Shown here one piece after another: positions 22,698-33,639 of a stretch of DNA of 64,000 nt. How positions within the stretch are numbered: the first letter of the stretch is position 1; each line of letters begins with the position of its first letter. The notes under the pieces were generated by a model. That model saw only the letters and a program-made list of their open reading frames with translations. It ran no database searches and had not been told where the DNA came from. The DNA is from Trichaptum fuscoviolaceum (lineage: Eukaryota > Basidiomycota > Agaricomycetes > Hymenochaetales > Trichaptaceae), in assembly GCA_910574455.1 (NCBI GenBank), contig CAJSYZ010000005.1, forward strand, positions 4,898,001 through 4,962,000, given 5' to 3'. A program made the translations under genes and the position numbers.

Positions 22698-24300
22698 TCA
22701 CGCAAACCGCATCTCGCTGGCGACCTGCCCGCTCGATCGACGTCCATACACGTCCGACTCTCCCTCGTGACCGGGTACGCGCTTGTACGCGCCCGAGGTG
22801 ACAACGACGCGGGCGCCGGCCGCCTCACGGAGGTCCAGGAGCACGCGGCTGCCGGCGGTGCAGAGCACGGGGATCACGAACACGGACGCGACGCTCAGGA
22901 ACCGGGTGCTGTTCACCCAGTACACCGCGATGTTCACCGTCCCGCATGCGAGGACGCTGGGTGGAGGTGCGGCGTAGAAAATCGCAGGACGAACACAATA
23001 GCGTCGGTGAAGGGGGAACGGATGGAATCTGGATGATTAGAAGGAGACCCTGGGCCCAACCAGGAAAGAACAGACGTACACGATGAAATAAAGTACTTGG
23101 TTCCGCGCGAGCGTCCCGACCAGCCCCGGGGCGCCGTGCATGCCACCTTCGCGCCAGAACTGAATGCTCTTGCGGAGCGTCAAAACGAGCAGTGTGAGCT
23201 CGTAGAGCAGCGACGGGGTCCTACATGCATGTACGGTCAGCCTTTCCCCTTCACGATGTTGACAGCAGAAGCCGCGGACTCGAGCCTATACACCCAGGGT
23301 GACTCTGAGATGGCGGGACGGACGGAGACGTACCAGTAGCAGGTAGCCCAGTAGATCGGGGAGCCGTTCTCCGAACATCCCTTCAAGATGTCCGCCAAGA
23401 CGAATGCTTCGACTGTTTTCGGAGCATATGTGAGTCTCCAATGGAGGCTTGCTGCTGGATAAGGGTGAGGGCATACCGGAGATCGACATGTGCACCTTCA
23501 CCACGATCGCGAACATGACGGCCGCTTCCGTGAGGAGGAACGGGGCTATGCAGTACAAAAAACACACGGCCTAGGAGCCGGGGGATAGAAGAGAAGAAGA
23601 CAAAACAAGTTGCCAGTCCATCAGATTCATCATTGACATTCTGCACAAAGGAGAGGAGATCACTAACTCCTTCCGCAGAGCGCGTAAGTCCGGATCGTCA
23701 GAATGGCTGTCCGGGTCGGAGAATGAAGAGGAGAAAAAAAGTACTTGGAGCCTGCGTATATCGGAGACCGTCTGTGACCAAGCGAACCAGTGCATGAGAA
23801 TCATCGTGTCCCAATCTACATAAACTCAAGGATTTGAACCAACTGAAATTACGGTTGCGAGATATCACATGCCGAAAAGCTACTGTAGTACTCACCAGAT
23901 AAATCAAAGAACCACCCGAAGACTTGGCCTTCCAATCGAGAGACATAGGTCGTTACTAGTCATTAAGATAAAAAGATTGAAAGCATCTATAAAACATGCA
24001 TCTAAATAAGAGAGCAAAGGCTGTCGGCCTGTGTCCCAGCCACACGGGATTCGGGAGTAAGTTACACTCACAATGTGTCAGTTGCGAGGTAGAATATTCC
24101 TGAAGTCGAAGTCACTACGACTTGTAAAGCTGAATCTGATGAGGAGGGATACGTACGAAACGTGTCGACAATTGCTAGGATGAGCTGCGGGTATCGATTC
24201 TGGCAAGGCCAATAAGCAAGTTGTAAGAGCTGAGCCCGGTGAGAGCAGGTGTATACCAAGAAGAATATGAGCAGTACAAAGCTAGAGGCATCGCGACACG
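22698..24300 (-). CDS. multi-pass membrane protein, DUF6533-like; 5' end unresolved
   Basis: Exons that join well on the minus strand: about 23935..23896, 23745..23815, 23477..23570, 23334..23412, 23080..23220 and 22698..22956. They encode several hydrophobic segments: AVCFLYCIAPFLLTEAAVMF, SLLYELTLLVLTL, NQVLYFIVVLACGTVNIAVY and VASVFVIPVLCTAG before SRVLLDLREA. The late pattern of a cytosolic linker, a helix starting ..NQVLYF and a final helix ending in SRxLLxLR is what I associate with Agaricomycete DUF6533-type proteins; the N-terminal domain could not be placed, so the family is tentative. Hydrophobic frames around 24200-24300 may be first exons. The host site of the big transposon complex (24383-24390) lies just upstream, so the original promoter or first exon may now be 15.5 kb away, beyond 39852. 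Function unknown. Confidence 0.5.
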
Positions 24301-24382
24301 GTGAGCATAGAGGAGGTAAGTCAGGTTCAGGGCAGGTGCTGACGCGTGTGGAGTGTTCAACTTGACAACTTGCCAGTGAATG

Positions 24383-24390
24383 GCCGGGGC
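24383..24390. repeat. left 8-bp target-site duplication (GCCGGGGC)
   Basis: GCCGGGGC directly precedes the left terminal inverted repeat of the outer element. The same octamer follows the right end at 39844-39851. An 8-bp duplication is the hallmark of hAT superfamily insertion. Confidence 0.85.
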
Positions 24391-24507
24391 CAGTGTTGCA
24401 TTCAACCCGGGTTATAAACATTTGGTTTGATTCAGGTCAACTACAATTTGAATCAACCCGTTACAACCCTGGGTTGGACAGGTTGATTGACAAGCCCATA
24501 TGTAGTA

Positions 24508-25313
24508 CAGTCATCAACCGATCCTTGAAACAGCACATTTGACCTGCGTTTTTGTCATCGACCAGGTCAAAGTTTGCCATTCTTTTTGGATATTACGGTA
24601 AATGTACTACTGAAGAGCTTATATGTTTATTTTGAAAGCAATCCAAGCTGTATCTGAGTAGATATCTTGATATATGCATATGAGCTGTTTTCAGGGCTTC
24701 CCCGGTCCTTGAAACACTGGTTTTCCCACGGTATTATAATTACATTCACCTCCTTTCCTATACCTTCTGCTTAGCTTTTATATTTGAAACTTCAGGATAA
24801 CATATCTATACAGTATATACACACCCCAGAGAGTTTTGGAGAGAAACCAATGAGCACAAAGTAGTGTAGAGCTTGTGCAACATACTGATGAAATGCAGTT
24901 GCCTAATTGGATTATGCTTATTCTACACTTTAGATAGCTTGTCAGAGACAGTATGTGCTTTTACAGTGAGTTTTCAATTGATTCTTTCTGCATAATCAAG
25001 CATGTTGTCTACTACTATACACATTGAGCAGCTAATAAAGGGCTTCTATACGCAAAATGAATTATTTTGAGTATCTGGAGGTGTCAGGAAGTAACATGAT
25101 TTTTGTGACATAGCAAAGAAATACAGTTGATGTCTTAATTTCTCGCTTTCTGCCACACGGAATTTCTTCGAATTTTCTACAGAGACTAACAGTGTCATTC
25201 ATCACACTAATATGAATTTTAAAGAATTTTAAATGACGTAGGAAAGTGAGGGGGCTGGTATTTGTGCTGCTGTCTCAAGGACTGGGGGTGACCAAAGGAC
25301 CCGTTGATGACTG
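24508..25313 (+). mobile_element. non-autonomous TIR element, copy 1 of a head-to-head pair
   Basis: An 806-bp AT-rich element starting CAGTCATCAACCGATCC and ending in the complement of CAGTCATCAACGGGTCC, flanked by TA on both sides, as expected for Tc1/mariner-type insertion. It contains no open frame of note, so it depends on a transposase elsewhere. Its termini match each other only partly: CAGTCATCAAC and a nearby CCTTGAxACAGC segment are shared. Copy 2 lies 46 bp away in inverted orientation, and the two arms are almost perfectly complementary. Confidence 0.75.
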
Positions 25314-26115
25314 TAACTAGTAGCGTATCCATATATGGAGTTATGTTACCCTACATATACAGTCATCAACGGGTCCTTTGGTCACCCCCAGTCCTTGAGA
25401 CAGCAGCACAAATACCAGCCCCCTCACTTTCCTACGTCATTTAAAATTCTTTAAAATTCATATTAGTGTGATGAATGACACTGTTAGTCTCTGTAGAAAA
25501 TTCGAAGAAATTCCGTGTGGCAGAAAGCGAGAAATTAAGACATCAACTGTATTTCTTTGCTATGTCACAAAAATCATGTTACTTCCTGACACCTCCAGAT
25601 ACTCAAAATAATTCATTTTGCGTATAGAAGCCCTTTATTAGCTGCTCAATGTGTATTAGTAGTAGACAACATGCTTGATTATGCAGAAAGAATCAATTGA
25701 AAACTCACTGTAAAAGCACATACTGTCTCTGACAAGCTATCTAAAGTGTAGAATAAGCATAATCCAATTAGGCAACTGCATTTCATCAGTATGTTGCACA
25801 AGCTCTACACTACTTTGTGCTCATTGGTTTCTCTCCAAAACTCTCTGGGGTGTGTATATACTGTATAGATATGTTATCCTGAAGTTTCAAATATAAAAGC
25901 TAAGCAGAAGGTATAGGAAAGGAGGTGAATGTAATTATAATACCGTGGGAAAACCAGTGTTTCAAGGACCGGGGAAGCCCTGAAAACAGCTCATATGCAT
26001 ATATCAAGATATCTACTCAGATACAGCTTGGATTGCTTTCAAAATAAACATATAAGCTCTTCAGTAGTACATTTACCGTAATATCCAAAAAGAATGGCAA
26101 ACTTTGACCTGGTCG

Positions 26116-26933
26116 TGTCGAGATCCCGGGCTCCTTTTCTCATTTCCCGCACTTTCCCGCCAAGGATCCCGACATGAGCAGACAAACCCGCGGGGAGAAT
26201 CCCGCCATTGGATTCCCCGCGCGAAACCTCATTCCCGAATCGCACGATCCCATGCTCACGTGACTTATCCCGCACCACCGTCCCGGCAACCATGCACGCA
26301 TACACACACTCATTTACGACGACCCGCCACGGCACACGTACATTCACTTATCAACATACGCTCATTAATCCGTTAGTACCTCAAGGTGACGACCTGCAAC
26401 AGTCTGGCATACCTAGTCTGGCTAGTCGCGGCCCCGGACCGGACGCTGACGTCCACGGACAGGCCGTAGCCATCTGGAGAGACGGGATAGACATGCCTAG
26501 CAGTGCGGTCGTAGCATGTATCGTTTGTAGTAGATAGGTGCGCATTGCGCAAGGACACTTAGCGTAGATTAACTATACAGTCTTTACGAAGTAGATAAAT
26601 AGCTGTAGGCATCGTAAGGAGCACCCCACTTTTGACCTCTTGTGGAGTGCTTCCTTAGGTGCGATCTCTCTCTTTTCTCCTGTGTAGTTAGTTGCGCAAT
26701 ACTTACTTGTGGAGTGCTTCCTTAGGGATCCGCTTACTTGACGTTCAAAGCAGTGAAGAGTCCTAGCTGGCCTTGAGAATCCCGCGACGCGCCTGGATAG
26801 AATCCCGCGCGTTTCCCGCCTGAATTCCCACGCTCGTTCCCAGTCGCGAATCCAGATTCCCGAACGCGGGTTCTTGTCGCGAATTCCAGTTTCCCGAAAC
26901 TGTTTCCCGCTACAATTCCCGACGGTCGTAACA
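26116..26933 (+). repeat. 5' LTR
   Basis: 818 bp, begins TGTCGAG and ends CGTAACA (TG...CA). Rich in short CCCGC/TTCCC motifs, with a 21-bp direct repeat around CTTGTGGAGTGCTTCCTTAG at 26640 and 26709. Read by eye it is identical to the 3' LTR. Confidence 0.95.
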
Positions 26934-27022
26934 TTAGGTCAAAAGTCCTGGCTCACCACCGCTCGGACTCGACACCCTCACGCTCTTTACTTCTACCCCC
27001 GCACCCGTACCGCCGACCCGCG

Positions 27023-28231
27023 ATGTCGTCCCACCAGGAATGGGGAGGACTCGCAGACACCTTCGCTTTCCCGTCCCCTAGCTCCTCGATGGAGGAAGAC
27101 AAACTCCAGCCCATCCTTGATCGCCTCGACACCCTCGAAAAGCGCTACTCCAAGCTAGTCAACGAACACAATCAGGTCCAGAACACAGTCGCCCAGCTCA
27201 AGCACGCCAACCGGGCGTTAGAAGCCCAAATCGCGAGTCAGCCCGCCTCCCCGTCTGGGGGCGGAGCAGGGCTCAAGATGAAGCTTCCCGACACCTTCGA
27301 AGGCGAACGAGCCAAGCTGGAGAACTGGATTCACCAGATTAAGCTCTACCTGTTCGGACAACATCCGGGACTAGACGAAACCCGCAAGGTCGCATTTGCT
27401 CTGATGCTACTGCGGGGGCCGGCGCAAGACTGGGCACGACCCATTCTAGATCGACTCCAGGACATCCCGACACCGCCAGAAGCCGCCAGCCTGGAGGCCC
27501 TGTTCGCCGCCCTTCGCGCCTCTTACGGGGAAATCGATGCAGACAAAGCCGCAGCCGACAAGCTGATGCGCCTACGCCAGACAGGAACGGTCGCCGAGTT
27601 TGCGTCGCAATTCCGTGCCCTCCAAGCCCTCACCGGGTGGCCCAAGGACGCAACGACGGATGTCATCTACCTCGACATGTTCCGGAAGGGACTCAAAGAC
27701 CAGGTTCGCCAGCACATCGCCAGCACAGAGGCGAAGGATATGAAATTCGATGCCTACGTCAACTGGGTTTCCGAGACGGACGAGAAGCTAAGGCTCGCAC
27801 ACGCCTATGGACCAGTATCAAAGCCAGCGGCTACGCCCCGAAGCAATCCTGGCACCACTAGTTCAGCTCCGCGTACGATCCCGACTGCGGGCGCAAGCTC
27901 GACGAAGGATCCCAACGCAATGGAGATTGACAGGGTGCGCCGGGAGCGCAAGAGTAAGGGACTATGCTACTACTGCGGAGAGAAAGACCATTTGGTGAGC
28001 GATTGCCCAACGCGACCGCCATCCCGAAACCTAAAAGCTACGAAATCCACGTCCCCGTCGAGCCCATCGCCCCCCGCGCTCCAGTCGTTCGAAGAAACGC
28101 TCAAACGTATGGCGGAACAGTACGTCCAGAATGTGCAGCAGTCCGTGCTACAGAACGCATTCGCCGCCATGACGCCCGCCGCCAAGAACGTTCACAATCC
28201 CGAAGCCCCGCCCCCAGCGGATTTTCAGTAG
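27023..28231 (+). CDS. gag: gag of the gypsy element
   Basis: A 402-aa capsid/nucleocapsid protein, the structural component of the virus-like particle that packages the element RNA. The N-terminal half has a coiled-coil-like stretch (repeated L and K/E heptads around residues 25-75), then the retrotransposon gag core with FEGERAKLENWIHQIKLY and a RLRQTGTVAEFASQFRAL segment. A CCHC zinc knuckle, CYYCGEKDHLVSDC, lies near residue 315, followed by a Ser/Pro-rich tail. The frame is intact from ATG to stop. pol lies in the -1 frame relative to gag, and its frame stays open back into gag (to 27964), so expression by programmed -1 frameshifting is likely. Confidence 0.93.
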   Translation: MSSHQEWGGLADTFAFPSPSSSMEEDKLQPILDRLDTLEKRYSKLVNEHNQVQNTVAQLKHANRALEAQIASQPASPSGGGAGLKMKLPDTFEGERAKLENWIHQIKLYLFGQHPGLDETRKVAFALMLLRGPAQDWARPILDRLQDIPTPPEAASLEALFAALRASYGEIDADKAAADKLMRLRQTGTVAEFASQFRALQALTGWPKDATTDVIYLDMFRKGLKDQVRQHIASTEAKDMKFDAYVNWVSETDEKLRLAHAYGPVSKPAATPRSNPGTTSSAPRTIPTAGASSTKDPNAMEIDRVRRERKSKGLCYYCGEKDHLVSDCPTRPPSRNLKATKSTSPSSPSPPALQSFEETLKRMAEQYVQNVQQSVLQNAFAAMTPAAKNVHNPEAPPPADFQ

Positions 28232-31200
28232 GGTCGTATTGCTCAGTCGCGCCCTATACGACCCAACCGCCCTTGTGGCCGAAGAACTCTCTTAATAATG
28301 GTCCCTTGTATTTAACCATCTCTACAATAGACCGTCGTCTTCGACGACATTTGAAGTTCCCGGTACAGGTTAGCGACGGAAAGACGGATGCCTTAGCCAC
28401 AGTAATGTTAGACAGCGGTGCGTCGGGAACTTTCATAAATTCCCGCTACGTTTCGCGACACGGACTCCAGACCCGGGACTTGGTAATCCCGATACTTTTG
28501 CGCAACGCGGACAATTCCCCGAACGCGATTGGACGCATCACCAAGGAAGTGGTCCTCAACGTCGAGATGAAGGGACACTTAGAACAGTTGACCATGGCCG
28601 TCGCGGATATTGGCGACGACGATATTATCATGGGGATCGACTGGTTGCGGCACCATAACCCAACCATTGACTGGACCAACGATGTGGTCGATCTCAACCG
28701 CTGCCCGCCCCAGTGTGACAACCAGCAACGCCTGGTCCCGCTTCCCCGCCTCGCCATAGCAGAAGAAGTCGAGACCCCCTGGGGGCCCGACAGGACCCAG
28801 GCCGAATGGGAAGCTGTCCCACCGGGATTTCGGTACTCAGAAAAATATTGGGACCAGTACCACGACGCCGAATCCTACTTCGTCACGACGGACGACCATT
28901 TCGCGTACAAAATTGCCGCCTCGTACACCCACTCCCAGGCCATCGCTGAGAAGTCTGCGGTGAAGGAAGGCGAGAAAACCTTTGAAGAACTAGTTCCCCC
29001 CGAATTCCGTGAGTTTGCCGACGTTTTCTCGAAAGTTGAATCCGAAAGGCTTCCACTGCGCAAGCCGTATGACCACGCCATAGATTTAGAACCCGGGAAG
29101 GTTCCCCCGTACAGCAAAATCTATCCCTTGGCCCCAGCCGAACGCGATGCCCTTCGCGAATTCGTTGACGAAAACCTGCGCAAGGGGTACATACGACCTT
29201 CCGAAATCCCCTGCAGCGGCTCCCGTCTTCTTTATCAAGAAAAAGGATGGAACCTTGCGCATGGTAGTCGATTACCGACGACTGAACGACATCACGGTCA
29301 AGAATCGATACCCGCTTCCCCTCACGATGGAACTCGTAGACGCGCTGCAAAAGGCAAAGGTTTTCACGACTCTAGATTTACGATGGGGCTACCACAATGT
29401 GCGACTGAAGCAAGGCGACGAGTGGAAGGCTGCATTTCGGACTCAGGCAGGACATTTCGAACCAACGGTGATGACATTCGGGCTCACGAATGCCCCAGCG
29501 ACCTTCCAGCACAGATGAACGATATCTTCAAAGACCTCATTGGAGTATACGTGATCATCTATCTTGACGACTTGCTAATCTTTTCCGAAGATGAATCGCA
29601 GCACGATGAACACGTACGGGAAGTCCTTAAACGGCTACGCGAAAACGACTTGTTCTGCAAACCCGAAAAGTGCAAATTCAAACAGACTTCCGTCGAGTAT
29701 CTCGGGATGATTATTTCGCAGGGAAAGGTGGCGATGGATCCCGCCAAGGTACAGGCGGTCCTCGACTGGCCTACCCCGAAAAAGGTGAAAGACATTCAAG
29801 CCTTCCTCGGGTTCGCGAATTTCTATCGACGCTTCATTCGGGATTTCTCGCACATCGTCAAACCGCTCACGACGCTGCTGAAGAAGGACGTTCGCTGGGC
29901 CTGGACAGAAAACCAGCAGTTCGCTTTCGACTATCTCAAGCGCATGTTCACGACCGCCCCCGTCCTGATGATGCCAGATATGTCGCGACAATTCATCGTG
30001 GAATGCGACGCCTCTGATTTCGCGACCGGCGCGGTCTTGTCCCAGGAAGGCGACGACGGGCTGATACATCCGGTCGCCTTTTTCTCGAAATCCCTCAACG
30101 ATGCGGAACGCAACTACGAGATTTATGACAAGGAGCTACTCGCGATTATTAGAGCTCTTGACGAGTGGCGACATTATCTCGAAGGTGCGAGTCATAAACT
30201 CGATATCGTGTCTGACCACAAGAATCTGCTATATTTCTCTGAATCCCGAACGCTGACGCGACGCCAAGCCCGGTGGAGTCTGTTCCTCACTCGCTTCGAC
30301 TTTACAATTCGCCATCGCCCAGGACGACTCGGGGGCAAACCCGACGCCATGTCACGACGCGTCGATCTTCAACCCGAAGGCGAAGACAACACGGGACGGA
30401 CCCTCTTGACCCCCGAAATGTTTCGACTAAAAGCAATTCGTCGGGGAATGACACAGGTACACGGGGATCAGGCCCTCCTACGACGCATTCGTAAGTCAGA
30501 TCAGTATGAAGACGAACTGGTGGACGCAATCGAGTTGGTCAAGTCCAAGGCGCCTCGAGTCCTGACCAAGGAACTTGAGGACTGGAGCACCGAGGAAGGC
30601 CTCATCCTGTACCAGGGTAAGGTTTACGTCCCGAAAGACGAGACCATTCGCCGGGATGTGGTGAAGACTTACCACGACAGTCTCCCCGCCGGACATCCTG
30701 GACGTTGGAAAACGTTTGAGATGGTAAGCCGCAACTACTGGTGGCCCGGGATGTCTAACTTCGTAGAACGATACGTGTCGGGATGCGATACCTGCGCACG
30801 CACGAAGAACCGATCCCAACGCCCGGTAGGACTCCTGCAACCGAACGAAATCCCGCAGGGCCCCTGGCAGGCGATTTCGTGCGATTTCATCACCCAGCTC
30901 CCCCGATCTGAGGATTACGACGCAATTTTCGTGGTGGTCGACCGTCTCACCAAGCAAGCGCATTTTATCCCGACCACGTCTGACATTGATGCACCGGAAA
31001 CTGCGGAACTATTCCTGCAGCACGTCTGGAAGCTGCACGGAACCCCCCGCCAGATCATATCCGACCGAGGACCACAGTTTGTCGCGCAGTTCATGAAAGC
31101 CCTTTTTTCCCGACTCGGTATCAAGGGTACCACGTCGACTGCGTATCACCCGCAGACGGATGGGCAAACCGAAAGGGTAAACCAAGAGCTGGAACAGTAT

Positions 31201-32151
31201 TTACGGGCTTTCATAGATACACGACAAGAAAACTGGGCCGGATTACTCCCAATGGCAGAATTCGCGCACAACACGAAAGCGCACGCGGCAACACGACAAT
31301 CCCCGTTCGCGCTTGTCTACGGCTACAATCCCGAATTCACGATTGCCCCGAGCGACGGCCTGTCCACGGTCCCCGCCGCGGACGCACGACTACAGGAGCT
31401 TCAGCAGGCACAGGAAGAGGCAAGAGCGGCTTTGGAGGTTGCGGCAGAGCGCATGAAGCAGCACTACGATCAGGCCAGGAACGAGGCCCCGCAGTACGCA
31501 GTCGGGGATAAAGTATGGCTCGAGGCGACGAACATTCGGCGACCAGGAGCGCGCAAATTATTACCGAAACGACTAGGGCCGTATAAAGTGAAGGCAAAGC
31601 TAAGTGACCTCACCTACGAACTCGAACTCCCCGCGTCGCTGAAGATTCATCCCGTATTTCACGTATCGCTGCTCTCGCCATACCACGAAGACGACATTCC
31701 CGGTCGAACGCAACCCCCGCCGCCCCCAGTCGAAGTAGAAGGAGATCTGGAGTACGAGGTGGAAGAGGTTCTGGATGCTAGACGGTTTAGACGGAGATTT
31801 GAATATTTGGTACGATGGAAGGGATATTCGAGCGCGGAAGATACATGGATTCCCGCAAAGGATATGGGTAATGCAAAGGCTAAAATTCGCAGTTTCTATC
31901 GAAAACACCCGGACGCCCCTCGAGAAGTCAACGCTATCGAGCTCTGTGACCTGAGCAAGATTCAAGCTTGGCGCCCCGGAGTTGCGCCTTTGGAGGGGGG
32001 TAATGTCGAGATCCCGGGCTCCTTTTCTCATTTCCCGCACTTTCCCGCCAAGGATCCCGACATGAGCAGACAAACCCGCGGGGAGAATCCCGCCATTGGA
32101 TTCCCCGCGCGAAACCTCATTCCCGAATCGCACGATCCCATGCTCACGTGA
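28231..32151 (+). pseudogene. pol: pol of the gypsy element: protease-RT-RNase H-integrase-chromodomain, frameshifted
   Basis: Long open frame in the -1 phase to gag. In order: an aspartic protease motif LDSGASG, reverse transcriptase ending with the palm IIYLDDLLIF, RNase H (FIVECDASDF), integrase with an HHCC zinc domain (GHPGRW...GCDTCART) and a DDE core (SCDFITQL, SDRGPQF, TDGQTERVNQEL), and a chromodomain (VEEVLDAR...YLVRWKGY...TWIP). Between about 29203 and 29512 the correct reverse transcriptase sequence lies in another frame because of one extra base and one missing base. That takes the fingers and the first catalytic Asp out of phase, although no stop appears. The frame also runs 148 bp into the 3' LTR. 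This copy is therefore inactive unless helped in trans, or the two shifts are sequence errors. Confidence 0.9.
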
Positions 32152-32821
32152 CTTATCCCGCACCACCGTCCCGGCAACCATGCACGCATACACACACTCA
32201 TTTACGACGACCCGCCACGGCACACGTACATTCACTTATCAACATACGCTCATTAATCCGTTAGTACCTCAAGGTGACGACCTGCAACAGTCTGGCATAC
32301 CTAGTCTGGCTAGTCGCGGCCCCGGACCGGACGCTGACGTCCACGGACAGGCCGTAGCCATCTGGAGAGACGGGATAGACATGCCTAGCAGTGCGGTCGT
32401 AGCATGTATCGTTTGTAGTAGATAGGTGCGCATTGCGCAAGGACACTTAGCGTAGATTAACTATACAGTCTTTACGAAGTAGATAAATAGCTGTAGGCAT
32501 CGTAAGGAGCACCCCACTTTTGACCTCTTGTGGAGTGCTTCCTTAGGTGCGATCTCTCTCTTTTCTCCTGTGTAGTTAGTTGCGCAATACTTACTTGTGG
32601 AGTGCTTCCTTAGGGATCCGCTTACTTGACGTTCAAAGCAGTGAAGAGTCCTAGCTGGCCTTGAGAATCCCGCGACGCGCCTGGATAGAATCCCGCGCGT
32701 TTCCCGCCTGAATTCCCACGCTCGTTCCCAGTCGCGAATCCAGATTCCCGAACGCGGGTTCTTGTCGCGAATTCCAGTTTCCCGAAACTGTTTCCCGCTA
32801 CAATTCCCGACGGTCGTAACA
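32004..32821 (+). repeat. 3' LTR
   Basis: 818 bp, identical by eye to 26116-26933. It is preceded by the polypurine tract at about 31990-32001 and followed by the GGTCG duplication at 32822-32826. Confidence 0.95.
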
Positions 32822-33224
32822 GGTCGATGACAAAAACGCAGGTCAAATGTGCTGTTTCAAGGATCGGTTGATGACTGTACTTATAAGAATAGTCTACTAT
32901 TTATGGGTATGCTGTTCTCCGGTTGTGCTTCCTGGGCAAAATTCATTCCTTCCCATCAACTTGTGGCTATTTTACAGTCGTTCCAATAAACCTTGGCACC
33001 CCCGCAAGTTTGACAATTTTTTTTGCGCGGGACACGTGAGGTCAGAATTCCTTGAAATGGTAGTGTGTGCACTGCCCCAAGTTGAATCCCCGAAAGGAAC
33101 GCTTGTGTAAAGACTCAAAATCAAAAGGGAGGGGCTGTGTACACACTACCATTTCAAGGAATTCTGACCTCACGTGTCCCGCGGAAAAAAACGTTGGGGC
33201 AACAGGGGGTGTCAAGGTTTATTG

Positions 33225-33259
33225 TTTGTTTGTTTGTTTGTTTGTTTGTTTGTTTGTTT
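33225..33259. repeat. (TTTG)n tract, LINE 3' tail
   Basis: About 8.5 tandem TTTG units; on the LINE coding strand this is a (CAAA)n tail, typical of the reverse-transcription initiation end of several LINE clades. Confidence 0.9.
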
Positions 33260-33639
33260 ATTCCATTATAGTGACTGCAGGCCCTCTAGGGCCTATGGCG
33301 CACTTAAAATACAGAGTAATCTACCAATGCGATCTAAATGCTACAAAGTTTCAAGGAAAAGAGGAGTGACAAAGAAATAAAAAGACATGGAGGTATGATC
33401 TAGAGCGGTATAAGTGATGAGGGTATGAAGTTTTGCAAAAGTAATCGCTAATTAAGGGGGGCGCGCATATGAGTACAAGTGATACAGTGGTAATCGCTAC
33501 ATTGAAAAGCGTAGAGGGATCAATGAAAACATTTTGCTGAGCTTGCATGCAGAGAGGAGGAGGGCCACAAGTGGGTCCCAGCCTCAGTAAATAAATAAAT
33601 AGTAAGGAGGAATAAGCGAGGAATAAAGAAAGCCAGGAG

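Larger units (their letters stand above)
26116..32821 (+). mobile_element. Ty3/gypsy LTR retrotransposon (chromovirus), young but with broken pol
   Basis: Complete element of 6706 bp: two 818-bp LTRs (26116-26933 and 32004-32821), a 5-bp target duplication GGTCG (26111-26115 and 32822-32826), and a purine tract TTGGAGGGGGG just before the 3' LTR. Internal order is gag with a CCHC knuckle, then protease, reverse transcriptase, RNase H, integrase and a C-terminal chromodomain: the gypsy order, chromovirus clade. The two LTRs read identical by eye, so insertion was recent. Even so, the reverse transcriptase region carries two compensating one-base shifts (about 29203 and 29512), so this copy cannot make a normal polyprotein. 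It lies inside copy 2 of the TIR pair. Confidence 0.95.
25360..32877 (-). mobile_element. non-autonomous TIR element, copy 2 (inverted), split by the LTR retrotransposon
   Basis: The reverse complement of copy 1: segments 25360-26115 and 32827-32877 together make about 807 bp once the retrotransposon and one copy of its GGTCG duplication are removed. By eye I find one difference from copy 1, a single extra T in the GTGTATTAGTAG stretch near 25656. The right end is again followed by TA (32878-32879). The pair could fold into a hairpin with ~0.8 kb arms and a 46-bp loop (25314-25359). Confidence 0.75.

Noticed and set aside
24508..26115. CRISPR-like or origin-like palindrome
   Set aside because: The long inverted repeat is explained by two inverted TIR elements with TA duplications; there is no spacer-repeat array.
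26208..26537. 109-codon frame found twice (also 32096-32425)
   Set aside because: Both copies lie within the LTRs; the repetition comes from LTR identity and the sequence shows no domain.
27964..28230. Extra N-terminal part of the pol frame over gag
   Set aside because: Out-of-frame reading of gag's zinc-knuckle and tail region; it does not look like protease sequence and is taken as frameshift overlap, not a separate protein.
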